From: Pseudocalidococcus azoricus BACA0444
GTDB taxonomy: Bacteria; Cyanobacteriota; Cyanobacteriia; Thermosynechococcales; Thermosynechococcaceae
Direction: 5' to 3'
Length of the DNA: 64,000 nucleotides
NCBI RefSeq assembly: GCF_031729055.1
Contig: NZ_JAVMIP010000014.1
Location: 1-64,000, forward strand
Shown here piece by piece: positions 46,571 to 54,855 of the stretch. A program made the position numbers and the translations under genes. The notes under the pieces were generated by a model that worked only from the letters and a program-made list of their open reading frames with translations, searched no databases and was not told the origin of the DNA. Each line of letters opens with the position of its first letter. The stretch's first letter is position 1.

Positions 46571-47308
46571 CTAGAAGCCCCCAGTTGTTTGTGAGTTTTC
46601 ACGCCCCCGATGAAATTCAAATTCAATAATGGTGATTGGAGCTGGGCTGACAGGTGCAAGAGCATGTAGGGTACGAGCAGGGTAATAAATGACAGCAGGT
46701 GCATTAGTGTTATGTCCGAGGGCTTTCATTTCACCATGGAGTAGAACTAGCATCAAGTCATGATCATGGCTGTGGGGGGGATACCCTTGATTGGGTGCTA
46801 GATGAATTAAACCAACTTTGAGCGTCCCACCATTAGTCAGGGGTTGGTTTTCACAAAGCACCTGGAGTTGAAACCCTTTCTGCTGATCCCAAGGGGGTAA
46901 ATCCTGGGCATTAAACAGGAAAAATTCAGCAGTTTCAGATGTTTGCGGTTTAAGTTCGGACTTCCACTTGAATACCAGAAAGCAGGCCACTTCTGACCCA
47001 ACCGCCTCAATTGTGTGGGGATCATGGGGTGGATGATGAAAAAAACTCCCCGGCCCAATCGGAACTCGATGATCAGGAGCAAGAATATCTAATTCCCCAG
47101 CCAGCAAGACAATAATTTCTTCATCATCATGGGTATGAATCTCATGGGGAATATGCCCAGGAGCTAGAACAGAGTAGTAAGTTGATAGTGTCCCCATCAG
47201 GCCTGGGTAGTCTTGATATAAAGGCTTAATGCCCCAACTCGACTCTAGATGGCTGAGGGGAACTGGCGGAACAGACCTGACCCAATAGCTTAATTTATTG
47301 CTGTTCAT
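46571..47308 (-). CDS. Bicupin protein, paralogue 1 of the lasso-like cluster
   Basis: 245 residues. Cupin 1: HEIHTHDDEEIIVLLAGEL then PPHDPHTIEAVG, with the HxH, Glu and distal His expected of a metal site. Cupin 2: YPPHSHDHDLMLVLLHGEM and RTLHALAPVSPAP. It starts 26 bases after the glycosyltransferase stop and is followed 6 bases later by its paralogue, so all belong to one transcript. The family includes quercetinase-like and ureidoglycine-aminohydrolase-like bicupins; function here is unknown. Confidence 0.7.
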   Translation of the reverse strand: MNSNKLSYWVRSVPPVPLSHLESSWGIKPLYQDYPGLMGTLSTYYSVLAPGHIPHEIHTHDDEEIIVLLAGELDILAPDHRVPIGPGSFFHHPPHDPHTIEAVGSEVACFLVFKWKSELKPQTSETAEFFLFNAQDLPPWDQQKGFQLQVLCENQPLTNGGTLKVGLIHLAPNQGYPPHSHDHDLMLVLLHGEMKALGHNTNAPAVIYYPARTLHALAPVSPAPITIIEFEFHRGRENSQTTGGF

Positions 47309-47334
47309 TTACATTCCAAATGGCTAAGGGAATT

Positions 47335-48519
47335 TTATGAGATGAGGCGTTGACATTGATTAATTGTTGCTTCAACCGGATTCGGGCGGGTAGCCTGGGT
47401 TTTAGCAAATTTAGTGAGGTTTTTCGGTAAATTTGACCCTAACCATTGCTCAAGCTGCCCATCTGATAGACCTTGGGTGCTAAACCAGTTGGCAGTTTGG
47501 GCCAATTGACGTTTTTGCAGACGAGTCCCTAAAATCGCTTTTTCTAGATCCGATGGGCAAATCAAGAGTTTCATGCCATGCCGGAGAAAAAAGGAAACTG
47601 ATAAAGTACCACCGTGAGTAACCACAGCCCAGAAATTTTCTGTAATGCTTTTCAAGTTTATCAGTGATGGTAAATATTGAATGTATGGCGACGAGAAAGA
47701 GGTTTGTAGGCTTTCAGGAACATGTCCAGAAATATAAGCTAAAGTCGGAATTGCCTGAGTCCTCAGAAATTGCAGTAATGGCCCGAGGAAACGATTAGTT
47801 GCTGACATATAAATAAAAATTTTAGACTCCATCGCTGCCAAGCTTGGCTCAGACATGACCGGAAATACAGCGTCAATACTCCCCCAGTAGGTTTCTCCCG
47901 GACGAATTGGATAGTGATCTAATTCCGGTTCGATGCACAAAAAACGCTCTACCCCGTCAAACAATGCCGCAACTCTGGCTAAGGGAGGGATCCCCATTTC
48001 CATCAAAACAGGGTTAACAGTCCCTAAGAACATCTGGTCGGCCTGTTGTAGCTGTTCAATGGGCAACGAAAACCAGGGATAGAGGCTTGGCATTGGCTCC
48101 GAGAGGGGGGGGAGCGTAAACCCATGTCCAATAGCCACGCGGGGATAATCGGCATCACGACTGGCAAGTAGCGCAGATGGGGCATGATCGCAAATCAAAA
48201 GATCAGGATCTAGTTCGTTCAGAATGTCCTGCCAGGCCCTAAGTCTTGCGCTGACTGTTTCCCCATGCCAAAAACCATTCCGTAGCAGGTTGGCCGTGTA
48301 GTTGAGGGAAATGGGAAAGGATTGGGCTGGGGCCGGGCAGAGAGGGCCTGGGATGACCTCAATACCCAAAGGAATTAACAAAGGCTTGGCCTGGTCAGGA
48401 TTGGGAACAATGGCTTTAACCTGATACCCCCGCCGACGTAACTCAGTTCCCAGAGCAGAGATAGGTGCAAGATGGCCAAAGCCAGCCCCTAATTCCCAGG
48501 CAAAAACAACAGAAGTCAA
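47335..48519 (-). CDS. GT1-type glycosyltransferase of the lasso-like cluster
   Basis: 394 residues from a TTG at 48519 (no good ATG). The N-terminus AWELGAGFGHLAPISALGTEL is the acceptor-side Gly/His loop of UGT/MGT-type GT-B enzymes; THGGTLSVSFFLRHGMKLLI near residue ~315 is the sugar-nucleotide THGG motif. It starts 25 bases after the putative precursor stop. It may glycosylate the RiPP product, perhaps on the kinase-added phosphate or the peptide tail; this is inference from position. Confidence 0.75.
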   Translation of the reverse strand: MTSVVFAWELGAGFGHLAPISALGTELRRRGYQVKAIVPNPDQAKPLLIPLGIEVIPGPLCPAPAQSFPISLNYTANLLRNGFWHGETVSARLRAWQDILNELDPDLLICDHAPSALLASRDADYPRVAIGHGFTLPPLSEPMPSLYPWFSLPIEQLQQADQMFLGTVNPVLMEMGIPPLARVAALFDGVERFLCIEPELDHYPIRPGETYWGSIDAVFPVMSEPSLAAMESKIFIYMSATNRFLGPLLQFLRTQAIPTLAYISGHVPESLQTSFSSPYIQYLPSLINLKSITENFWAVVTHGGTLSVSFFLRHGMKLLICPSDLEKAILGTRLQKRQLAQTANWFSTQGLSDGQLEQWLGSNLPKNLTKFAKTQATRPNPVEATINQCQRLIS

Positions 48520-48544
48520 GGGTTGGAAGACTTTTCAGAGTTTT

Positions 48545-48703
48545 TCAAGAGTAGCCTGTACCATCGAATGTTCCTGGAAACGGGCCACTCTGCGTAAATT
48601 GATTAACAGGAGATTCCGATACTTCTGGAGTAACCCAGGCTTTTTTGATGGACTTGGTACTCTCTGATTGGCTCTTGATTGCATTGTCTGGATGTATACC
48701 CAT
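48545..48703 (-). CDS. Putative lasso-type RiPP precursor peptide (52 aa)
   Basis: A 52-codon frame with an excellent ribosome site, GAGGAGG eight bases before the ATG at 48703. The leader contains KKAWVTPEVSESP; W23-x2-P26-x-V28 and P32 follow the YxxPxL...G spacing of lasso leaders bound by PqqD-like proteins. Thr37 then falls at the penultimate leader position, predicting a core from Ser39: SGPFPGTFDGTGYS. Asp47 is core residue 9, allowing a Ser1-Asp9 macrolactam ring with tail GTGYS. The terminal Ser fits phosphorylation by the adjacent kinase (paeninodin-type). Alternative core start Gly40 gives an 8-residue ring. Located between the PqqD-like and glycosyltransferase genes. Confidence 0.75.
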   Translation of the reverse strand: MGIHPDNAIKSQSESTKSIKKAWVTPEVSESPVNQFTQSGPFPGTFDGTGYS

Positions 48704-48736
48704 TGGTCTAACCTCCTCGGTTATGTTGGAAAAATT

Positions 48737-49036
48737 TTAGCAAATTTGTGGTTGGATTAAGCCCAATTCGAGGCAACGTTCCAAAAAAGTCTTGACTTCT
48801 TGTTGACATACCTCTGGCTCGACCTCGTAAGCATCTTGTACCTGTTGATAAATCTCGGCGAGGGTTAAGGGTTTAGTCTCCTCAAACAGGCCAAAAATGT
48901 AACTGCCACTACTGTTTAGATTGAGAAAAAACCCCGTTTGAATATTTAGGGCAATAATTTCACCGTCAACATCGCCAAAGGTAATATCTGGGTTGAGCTG
49001 AAGCTGGGTATCAGGATTGAGGGTAACAGCGGTCAT
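48737..49036 (-). CDS. PqqD-family peptide recognition protein (lasso B1-like)
   Basis: 99 residues from the ATG at 49036, the length of a stand-alone RRE/B1 protein; the frame is open 35 codons upstream but that stretch overlaps the end of the kinase gene. GDVDGEIIALNIQTGFFLNL and SGSYIFGLFEETKPLTLAEI are the beta-wing and helix pattern of PqqD. Such proteins bind the leader of the precursor and deliver it to the cyclase. It directly precedes the precursor gene (33-base gap). Confidence 0.85.
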   Translation of the reverse strand: MTAVTLNPDTQLQLNPDITFGDVDGEIIALNIQTGFFLNLNSSGSYIFGLFEETKPLTLAEIYQQVQDAYEVEPEVCQQEVKTFLERCLELGLIQPQIC

Positions 49037-49115
49037 AACGATTGTGGAATTTGTCCATGGCCCACAGCATAGCCGATTTTTCAGATATTTTTGAGATAAA
49101 AATCTGTTTTTAGGC

Positions 49116-50030
49116 TTAGGCTTTGTGGAGAAGGTTAGCAAGATGATCCACCCAGGCCGGGAGTGTTAGGGTTTTGGGATAGCCAATAATTGAGATGGGA
49201 ATTGAGTTCGCAATATTAATCCATTGAGGAAAGAAATGTTCAATCTGCCCCAGGCCCCGCACTAGTTCTGTCATATAAGTAAATTGGCGCAGGGTTTCTA
49301 GTTTTGCCTTGCCCAGAATTGGCGTAGTCAATTGCTCACAAGCCCGATCTAACAGCCAAATTTGCCGGAGCGGTCGCAGTTGATCACAAAAACCTGTTGG
49401 GGGCAACTGATAGATGTATTTCAGTTGGTTTGGGACAGGATAACTTAGATCCGGGGGAGACCAATGCAACAGCTTGAGGGTTGGTTCAGTCAGGCGTAAA
49501 AATCCCAGGCCAGGTGCGACTAAAAACTGATTTGATTTTGGCGTAAGAGCGGCAATATTGTCATCCAAAATTCGGAATCCCTGGGCCAACATCAAGGCCG
49601 TCAGAGTTGATTTACCCGCCCCAGAATGACCACAAACCACCACTACCCCCGTAGGCGTTTCAATGCTACAACCATGCAGGGCTAATATTCCACGTTGGAT
49701 TAATACTCCCCCGGTCACGCCTCCAAACAACAAATTACAGAGCTTGAGGGGGTCTATAGTCGGCTTAGGAGCAATCGAAACCCGTGACCCATTCGCAACG
49801 AAAAAATCGGCAATAGTTCTGGTTTGACAGAGTAACTGGCCTGGTGCAGCCGTATAGATCTGTGACTGGTAAACCGGATGCGGCAAAGCAGGGGGGACAG
49901 GCTCCACAACCACTTCCACATCATAGGCTTGGCCGTTCTCTCGAATTGCGCGCATTGGAAAACCAGCCATTTGAGACCGAAACCTTAAGCCAAAGGCCGG
50001 GTGGACGATATACTTTTCTGCTTCTAGCAT
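49116..50030 (-). CDS. HPr-kinase-like peptide kinase of the lasso-like cluster
   Basis: 304 residues. GHSGAGKSTLTALML at ~165-180 is the P-loop; FRILDDNIAALTP supplies the HprK-type catalytic acidic pair; GVLIQRGILALHGCSIETPTG precedes the P-loop as in HprK-related kinases. The N-terminal ~150 residues are a separate domain without a known name. HprK-like kinases in lasso clusters phosphorylate the C-terminal Ser of the precursor (known for paeninodin); the precursor here ends in Ser. Starts 19 bases after the cyclase stop. Confidence 0.82.
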   Translation of the reverse strand: MLEAEKYIVHPAFGLRFRSQMAGFPMRAIRENGQAYDVEVVVEPVPPALPHPVYQSQIYTAAPGQLLCQTRTIADFFVANGSRVSIAPKPTIDPLKLCNLLFGGVTGGVLIQRGILALHGCSIETPTGVVVVCGHSGAGKSTLTALMLAQGFRILDDNIAALTPKSNQFLVAPGLGFLRLTEPTLKLLHWSPPDLSYPVPNQLKYIYQLPPTGFCDQLRPLRQIWLLDRACEQLTTPILGKAKLETLRQFTYMTELVRGLGQIEHFFPQWINIANSIPISIIGYPKTLTLPAWVDHLANLLHKA

Positions 50031-50049
50031 TGGTCATCAAATATCCCGG

Positions 50050-51960
50050 TTAGAACCGCATTAAAAATAAGCCAACTCCAATCCCCCGTAAGAGGGAACT
50101 CACTCGAACTGTTTTGGCCGGGGTGATTCCTGTGGCTAATTCTGCTAGGGTCAAGCGCATTTTAGGAATATCTAACCAGGCCTGGGCCAGTGAATGTGCT
50201 TCTAGTTTGTCGAGAGTAGTCGAGATGGCATCCCGCTGGGCCCAAACTCGATAACCAATATCGGCCGCTTGCAGTCCTTTCCGTTTGCTATGGAGAACCA
50301 TTTTTGGTAAAGACCCGGCCATCCCCTGGCGAATTAACCCTCGTTGTAATCCCTTAGCCCAAAAGATGCGATCTGGAACTCGCCAACAAAATTCAATGAT
50401 GCGCCGATCACGGGTCGGATCTCGGACATCCATGTGATGGGCTGCCCCCAATTCCATCCAGATTTCCCCAATCCCCCCCAGGCCCCCGAGCCGAAATTGT
50501 TTAATCCGTTCTCTTGAAATTGCCTGAGATGCCCCCAATATCCGGTGATACCCCATGGCCTCCATCCGTGCCCAAAGATTAACCTCAGCCACTAATTCTG
50601 GACCGATGAGGGCATCATTTCCCCAGGGAGCTTGATTAAGGGTTTTCAAATGAGCCAGGATCTCTAGAAAAGGTTGGACGAGCGGGCGGAGAATTTGTCC
50701 CTTCAGGGTTTGCCAAGTGCCAACACGGCTCTGACAAAATTCAGTTAAAAACCGCTGCCATTCCCGGTGAAGGAGATAGGGCCAGAGAGTCCCAGACCCA
50801 TTAAAGGAAACCGTGGCATTCCCACCTTGCCCAGTCAGCATCACTTTTATTCCTTGGGCCTGAGCTATTGTTAAGATGTCGAGGATCCAGTAGTAATTCA
50901 CCGCCGCATGGCCCGGCCGATCATGAATTTCCAACAGCTTCTCAAGGGAATAGATAATGCTACTCTCGGTTGAAAATACAGGAATAAAATTAATATCACC
51001 AATATATGCCGCACAGGCCTGGGCCAACCCTGTTTCATCTCCCAATCGCCGTCTCGAGGCTCCATCCGGTTGAAACTGTGGTACAGAAGTATAGGCCTGC
51101 AGGGTTTCATTTTGTTTTTTCAAGATCGGCGCCGCCAGCGAGGCAATGGAACCAGAATCTAAGCCAGAACTGAACATCAGTCCCACAGGCCCATGACTGC
51201 TGGAAAGCCGGTCAGATACAGCCGTACGATAAAGTTCCCGAAAGGCCTGGTAATAATCCTCATCATCGGCCCAGTCCAACTCTGATAAATTCTCAGGCCG
51301 CCACCAAGTGTAGAGTTCTACTTTTGCGTCATGGCAACGAATCGCATTTCCCACCGGCAGTCGCCTAATTTCCGCATAGGCCGTTGCCCCCTCTTGGCTC
51401 GGATCCATAACTAATGCTAGTTGGCGGGCAATCTGATAGGCATTTGGTTGTTTTGGGACAAAGGGGTGAGCTAATAATGTCTTCAAACTATTGGAAAAAA
51501 TTAGCCACTGAGAATTATGCCAATAGTAAAGGCCCCGATTTCCGCCTGCATCCCGCCCTAACCAAAGAGATTGTCGGTGTCGATCCCAAATTCCGCAAGC
51601 CCAGTCTCCATAAAGATAATCCACACAGTTTTGACCCCAATTCTGCCAGGCCTGGAGAAAAAGCTGACTATCTGATAGTTGTGAAAGCTGATCATAATTA
51701 ACACCCAAGTCCTGCCCCAGCCGATAGCGATCATCCAGCCGTATTTGACCAACCAAGACAAAATCTTCCGTCACGAGAGGCTGTAACTCAAAGGCATCAT
51801 GGGGATTAATTCTTAGTAATCGGCTGTAGAACAAAATTGGCCCTTCTTGCCAAATTTCATGGCCAGTTCGGCTCCAATCTGAGGTCGCCCCTACCCTACT
51901 CAAATGATGATCTGGGTTTAGCTCATGCCTAAGAGAATATAGTCCATAAAATTTAGTCAT
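50050..51960 (-). CDS. Asparagine-synthase-like lasso cyclase
   Basis: 636 residues. N-terminal glutaminase-like domain (~1-200) lacks the catalytic Cys2 (starts MTKFYGLYSL), as in lasso macrolactam synthetases; the C-terminal ATP-pyrophosphatase domain has LMFSSGLDSGSIASLA (PP-loop) and MLTGQGGNATVSFNG. It would adenylate the Asp side chain of the precursor and close the ring with the new N-terminus. Start ATG at 51960 follows GGAGTGAAGG. First gene of the operon; MITE copy C lies 36 bases upstream in its promoter region. Confidence 0.87.
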   Translation of the reverse strand: MTKFYGLYSLRHELNPDHHLSRVGATSDWSRTGHEIWQEGPILFYSRLLRINPHDAFELQPLVTEDFVLVGQIRLDDRYRLGQDLGVNYDQLSQLSDSQLFLQAWQNWGQNCVDYLYGDWACGIWDRHRQSLWLGRDAGGNRGLYYWHNSQWLIFSNSLKTLLAHPFVPKQPNAYQIARQLALVMDPSQEGATAYAEIRRLPVGNAIRCHDAKVELYTWWRPENLSELDWADDEDYYQAFRELYRTAVSDRLSSSHGPVGLMFSSGLDSGSIASLAAPILKKQNETLQAYTSVPQFQPDGASRRRLGDETGLAQACAAYIGDINFIPVFSTESSIIYSLEKLLEIHDRPGHAAVNYYWILDILTIAQAQGIKVMLTGQGGNATVSFNGSGTLWPYLLHREWQRFLTEFCQSRVGTWQTLKGQILRPLVQPFLEILAHLKTLNQAPWGNDALIGPELVAEVNLWARMEAMGYHRILGASQAISRERIKQFRLGGLGGIGEIWMELGAAHHMDVRDPTRDRRIIEFCWRVPDRIFWAKGLQRGLIRQGMAGSLPKMVLHSKRKGLQAADIGYRVWAQRDAISTTLDKLEAHSLAQAWLDIPKMRLTLAELATGITPAKTVRVSSLLRGIGVGLFLMRF

Positions 51961-51995
51961 CCTTCACTCCAGTTCATCCCCCCAGTCAAGTGCCA

Positions 51996-52101
51996 CTATA
52001 GCGTTACTCATTTAGAGTGAGACGGGGATCAGTCAGAAAGTGCTTGATGGTCAGTCTTTTTGACATTTCTACTCTCTCAGAACAGCCTGCGTAACCCTAT
52101 A
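51996..52101 (-). mobile_element. MITE-like repeat, copy C (in lasso cluster promoter region)
   Basis: About 106 bases from CTATAGCGTTAC (51996-52007) to GTAACCCTATA (52091-52101). Opposite orientation to copy B and nearly identical to it (about three differences). It occupies positions -36 to -141 relative to the cyclase start codon and may have altered the promoter. Confidence 0.8.
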
Positions 52102-52455
52102 CTAGGGGATTTATTACGATCTCAGTCTGAATCATAGACTCAATAAACATACCCTTGCACAGAGCACCTATTCATCTCTATGTAAGTCATGCCGTTTATT
52201 AAATCAATAGACTGTTGTAGAGGATTGAATGTTGTTTAGATAGAAGCTATCAGTGTTCAGGTGTCCTTAGGCTCTATTACAGCTTAGAAAACGTTCCCTA
52301 ATCAGCATCAGTAACCAGTAATTTCGTCACATAACTCTCCAGACCAAATTAAAAATCTCTAGAAGAGTGCAAAATATCCTAACAGGCCTGAATTGCTCTA
52401 CTTAACTAGGTTCTGTAAATTACGACCAAACCCATCCCAAGATTTCGAGAATGCC
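52102..52455. other. AT-rich gene-free stretch between MITE C and ispF
   Basis: About 354 bases with short frames only. No tRNA, further repeat or hairpin with a T-run was convincing. It lies downstream of ispF (minus) and upstream of the lasso-like operon (minus), so part of it should terminate ispF and part should promote the operon. Confidence 0.35.
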
Positions 52456-52941
52456 CTATTCTTGGGTTAATAACGTCACCGCATAAACTGCAATTCCTTC
52501 TTCCCGGCCCTCAGGCCCCAATTTCTCATTGGTGGTGGCTTTGATCGCAACTTGATCCGGATCCAGATCCAGGGCCTGGGAGAGTTGGACTTGCATTTTA
52601 CTGAGATGGGGTTTCAGTTTGGGCCGCTCAGCCACAATCACCGAATCAATATTATTAATTTGCCAACCCCGTTCCTTCACCAGGCCCGCCACCTGTTTCA
52701 AGAGCAGCATACTATCGGCTCCAGCCCATTGGGGATCATCCGGCGGAAAATAATGCCCAATATCTCCCAAGCTCAAGGCCCCTAAAAGAGCATCCATAAT
52801 GGCATGGGTCAGTACATCCGCATCACTATGGCCCAGCAACCCTAATTCATGCTCCAGACAAACACCTCCCAAAATCAGCGGGCGGCCAGGAACTAAGCGG
52901 TGAATGTCATATCCGTTCCCAATTCGAAACTTCATACCCAT
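52456..52941 (-). CDS. ispF: 2-C-methyl-D-erythritol 2,4-cyclodiphosphate synthase
   Basis: 161 residues. [41 protein letters not shown] and [21 protein letters not shown] carry the zinc-binding Asp/His residues and the substrate-binding loop. Forms the cyclic diphosphate intermediate of the MEP isoprenoid pathway that supplies carotenoids, phytol and plastoquinone side chains. The gene starts 4 bases after msrB stops, so both are in one operon. A second ATG two codons in is also possible. Confidence 0.96.
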   Translation of the reverse strand: MGMKFRIGNGYDIHRLVPGRPLILGGVCLEHELGLLGHSDADVLTHAIMDALLGALSLGDIGHYFPPDDPQWAGADSMLLLKQVAGLVKERGWQINNIDSVIVAERPKLKPHLSKMQVQLSQALDLDPDQVAIKATTNEKLGPEGREEGIAVYAVTLLTQE

Positions 52942-52946
52942 AAGAA

Positions 52947-53363
52947 TTAGGATTGACTCTCAGGCATAAAGTTAAGGGCAGCTGAGTTCATACAATAGCG
53001 TTCACCAGTTGGGGGCGGGCCATCGGGAAAGACATGGCCGAGGTGGGCATCACAGACCGCGCACAAAACCTCAGTTCGGCTCATGAACAGGCTGCGATCC
53101 ACTTCCCGACGAACATTTTTGGGGTCAATGGGTTCCCAAAAGCTGGGCCAGCCTGTGCCGGAATCATATTTAGTTTGGGACTTAAAGAGGGGTGTACCAC
53201 AACAAACACAGGTATAGGTTCCAGGTTCTTTATTATTCCAGTAGCACCCCGTAAAGGCCCGCTCGGTACCTTTTTTGCGAGTCACCTGAAACTGCTCTGG
53301 GGTCAGTTGGGCTTGCCACTCCGTATCTGGTTTTTCGACTTTGGTTTGGATATTTTCAGTCAT
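52947..53363 (-). CDS. msrB: Methionine-R-sulfoxide reductase MsrB
   Basis: 138 residues. Two CxxC zinc motifs ([21 protein letters not shown]), [12 protein letters not shown], and the catalytic [11 protein letters not shown] with Cys near the C-terminus. Reduces methionine-R-sulfoxide in proteins, using thioredoxin, as part of oxidative damage repair. Upstream of ispF with a 4-base gap. Confidence 0.95.
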   Translation of the reverse strand: MTENIQTKVEKPDTEWQAQLTPEQFQVTRKKGTERAFTGCYWNNKEPGTYTCVCCGTPLFKSQTKYDSGTGWPSFWEPIDPKNVRREVDRSLFMSRTEVLCAVCDAHLGHVFPDGPPPTGERYCMNSAALNFMPESQS

Positions 53364-53464
53364 AATATCGCCCCTTCAGAGCAATCAGTGATCCCATACT
53401 GACGCAAAAACCGGTCTTCCAGCAAGTATTTTTAGGACTGAGCCAACGCCAGCAACCTGGGAAT

Positions 53465-54370
53465 TTAGCGGTTATTTTTTTGGGGTTTACTGCGATGAAA
53501 CTGACCCGAACGGGTCTGGGGATTTTGGAGTTCTGGAGCGTTAGGAAAGAGTTTAGCGGCTAATATTGAGTAACTGCCTTGGAGTGGGCAGCGATATTGC
53601 AGAGAACAGGTTGGGCAATATTGACCTTGACTGTAGCGTTCGAGGTTATCCCGATTAAAGAAATAGGGTTTATGACTAAAGGTACTGGCTACCCACTGCC
53701 ACGAGAGATTATTACTAGCCGGATCCCCGTCTAAAAGGTGTTGCAGAAACCAGGCCGCCCCGGCTTGCCAACGGACTTTCCGCCAATGCACCACATAGGC
53801 CGCCAACCACATCCGGGCGTGATTATGGAGATAGCCAGTATTTTGGAGTTCGTGGCTAAAGCCATCCATACAGGCCAGGCCAGTGCGACCGGCATCAATA
53901 TCTGGTGGTAGCTCCGGTTGATAGTCCCTCGGTTGCCAACCTGTCTTATAGGGTTCTAAGTCTTGCCAAATGTGATCCCCCAATCTTTCATAGAGTCGCT
54001 GCCAATAGTCTCGCCAGGCCAGTTCCGTAATTAGTTTTTCCCCTTCAGTCCAGGTTTGAATTTGGGCTAAAACAGCGGTCTTTACCTCAGCTAGACTCAA
54101 CACCCCATGACGCAAGTAGGGAGATAGGTGAGTGACGGCTCCAGCCAAATAGTTCCGGGTTTGACCATAGGGGCCAGGTTGGATTCTAGCGAGGGTCAAT
54201 TCAGCCGCAGTCCGCCCGCCAACCACAGGACTCACCTGATCCCCTGCGGCGGCAATCTCTGGAAATTCCTGCTTTAGGTAGTGAATTAAATCGGCTCGAT
54301 CCCTAAACATTCGCCGCAACGCAGAAGACATGACACTTAAAATCTGGAGTGAATTTAGCATTTGTATCAT
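53465..54370 (-). CDS. Photolyase-like FAD-binding-domain protein lacking the N-terminal Rossmann half
   Basis: 301 residues; start uncertain (54370, 54331 or 54310). It corresponds to the C-terminal helical half of photolyase/cryptochrome: TRNYLAGAVTHLSPYLRHGVLSL, ITELAWRDYWQRLYERLG, LQNTGYLHNHARMWLAAYVV and DPASNNLSWQWVASTFSHKPYFFN match FAD-binding photolyase segments. The alpha/beta antenna half is missing. The C-terminus has three clustered Cys (CPTCSLQYRC), perhaps a metal or Fe-S site. Similar half-size proteins exist in cyanobacteria; function unclear. Confidence 0.82.
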   Translation of the reverse strand: MIQMLNSLQILSVMSSALRRMFRDRADLIHYLKQEFPEIAAAGDQVSPVVGGRTAAELTLARIQPGPYGQTRNYLAGAVTHLSPYLRHGVLSLAEVKTAVLAQIQTWTEGEKLITELAWRDYWQRLYERLGDHIWQDLEPYKTGWQPRDYQPELPPDIDAGRTGLACMDGFSHELQNTGYLHNHARMWLAAYVVHWRKVRWQAGAAWFLQHLLDGDPASNNLSWQWVASTFSHKPYFFNRDNLERYSQGQYCPTCSLQYRCPLQGSYSILAAKLFPNAPELQNPQTRSGQFHRSKPQKNNR

Positions 54371-54426
54371 AATGTAAAGGAGTCTCAGAATTCAGTGTTA
54401 CTATATCTACAGATTTTAATAACCCT

Positions 54427-54741
54427 ATGCTTCACTCCAACCTACCAGAACCCCAATTGTTGAAAGCTCTCTTGGAACCCTTGTTCGATGATTTTCACTA
54501 TTGGTTTGGGCGGGCTGAATCCCTATTACGGCAAGAGGTGCTGTCCTTTCTGGAACCCGAAGTCCAGGCCCAGCTTTTAGCCCGCGTCATTCAGTCCCAA
54601 CAAGAGGTCAATGCGGCCCAGAGCTTATTTGCGGCAACGGAGGGGACAGCCGGGGTGGATACCGAGGTTTTAATGAAGTGGCATCAACTGGTCAATGAGT
54701 GTTGGCGAGTTAGCTACCAATATCGCTTATTACGCCCGTAG
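54427..54741 (+). CDS. DUF2605 protein
   Basis: 104 residues, helical, no signal. LLKALLEPLFDDFHYWFGRAE and ARVIQSQQEVNAAQSLF match the cyanobacterial DUF2605 family as I remember it. Starts 56 bases from the divergent photolyase-like gene. It is followed by a DUF2973 gene and a GTPase gene on the same strand, a recurring grouping that suggests a shared process; no function is established. Confidence 0.8.
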   Translation: MLHSNLPEPQLLKALLEPLFDDFHYWFGRAESLLRQEVLSFLEPEVQAQLLARVIQSQQEVNAAQSLFAATEGTAGVDTEVLMKWHQLVNECWRVSYQYRLLRP

Positions 54742-54855
54742 AATTTCAAGGCAGTCGGTCTCTTTAGCTATGATTTAGGCAGGGGCTTCTAGACACTGAG
54801 ATACCAATACCTGAGACACATTACCAAGAGATAATTACACTGGGGTTTGCTGATT

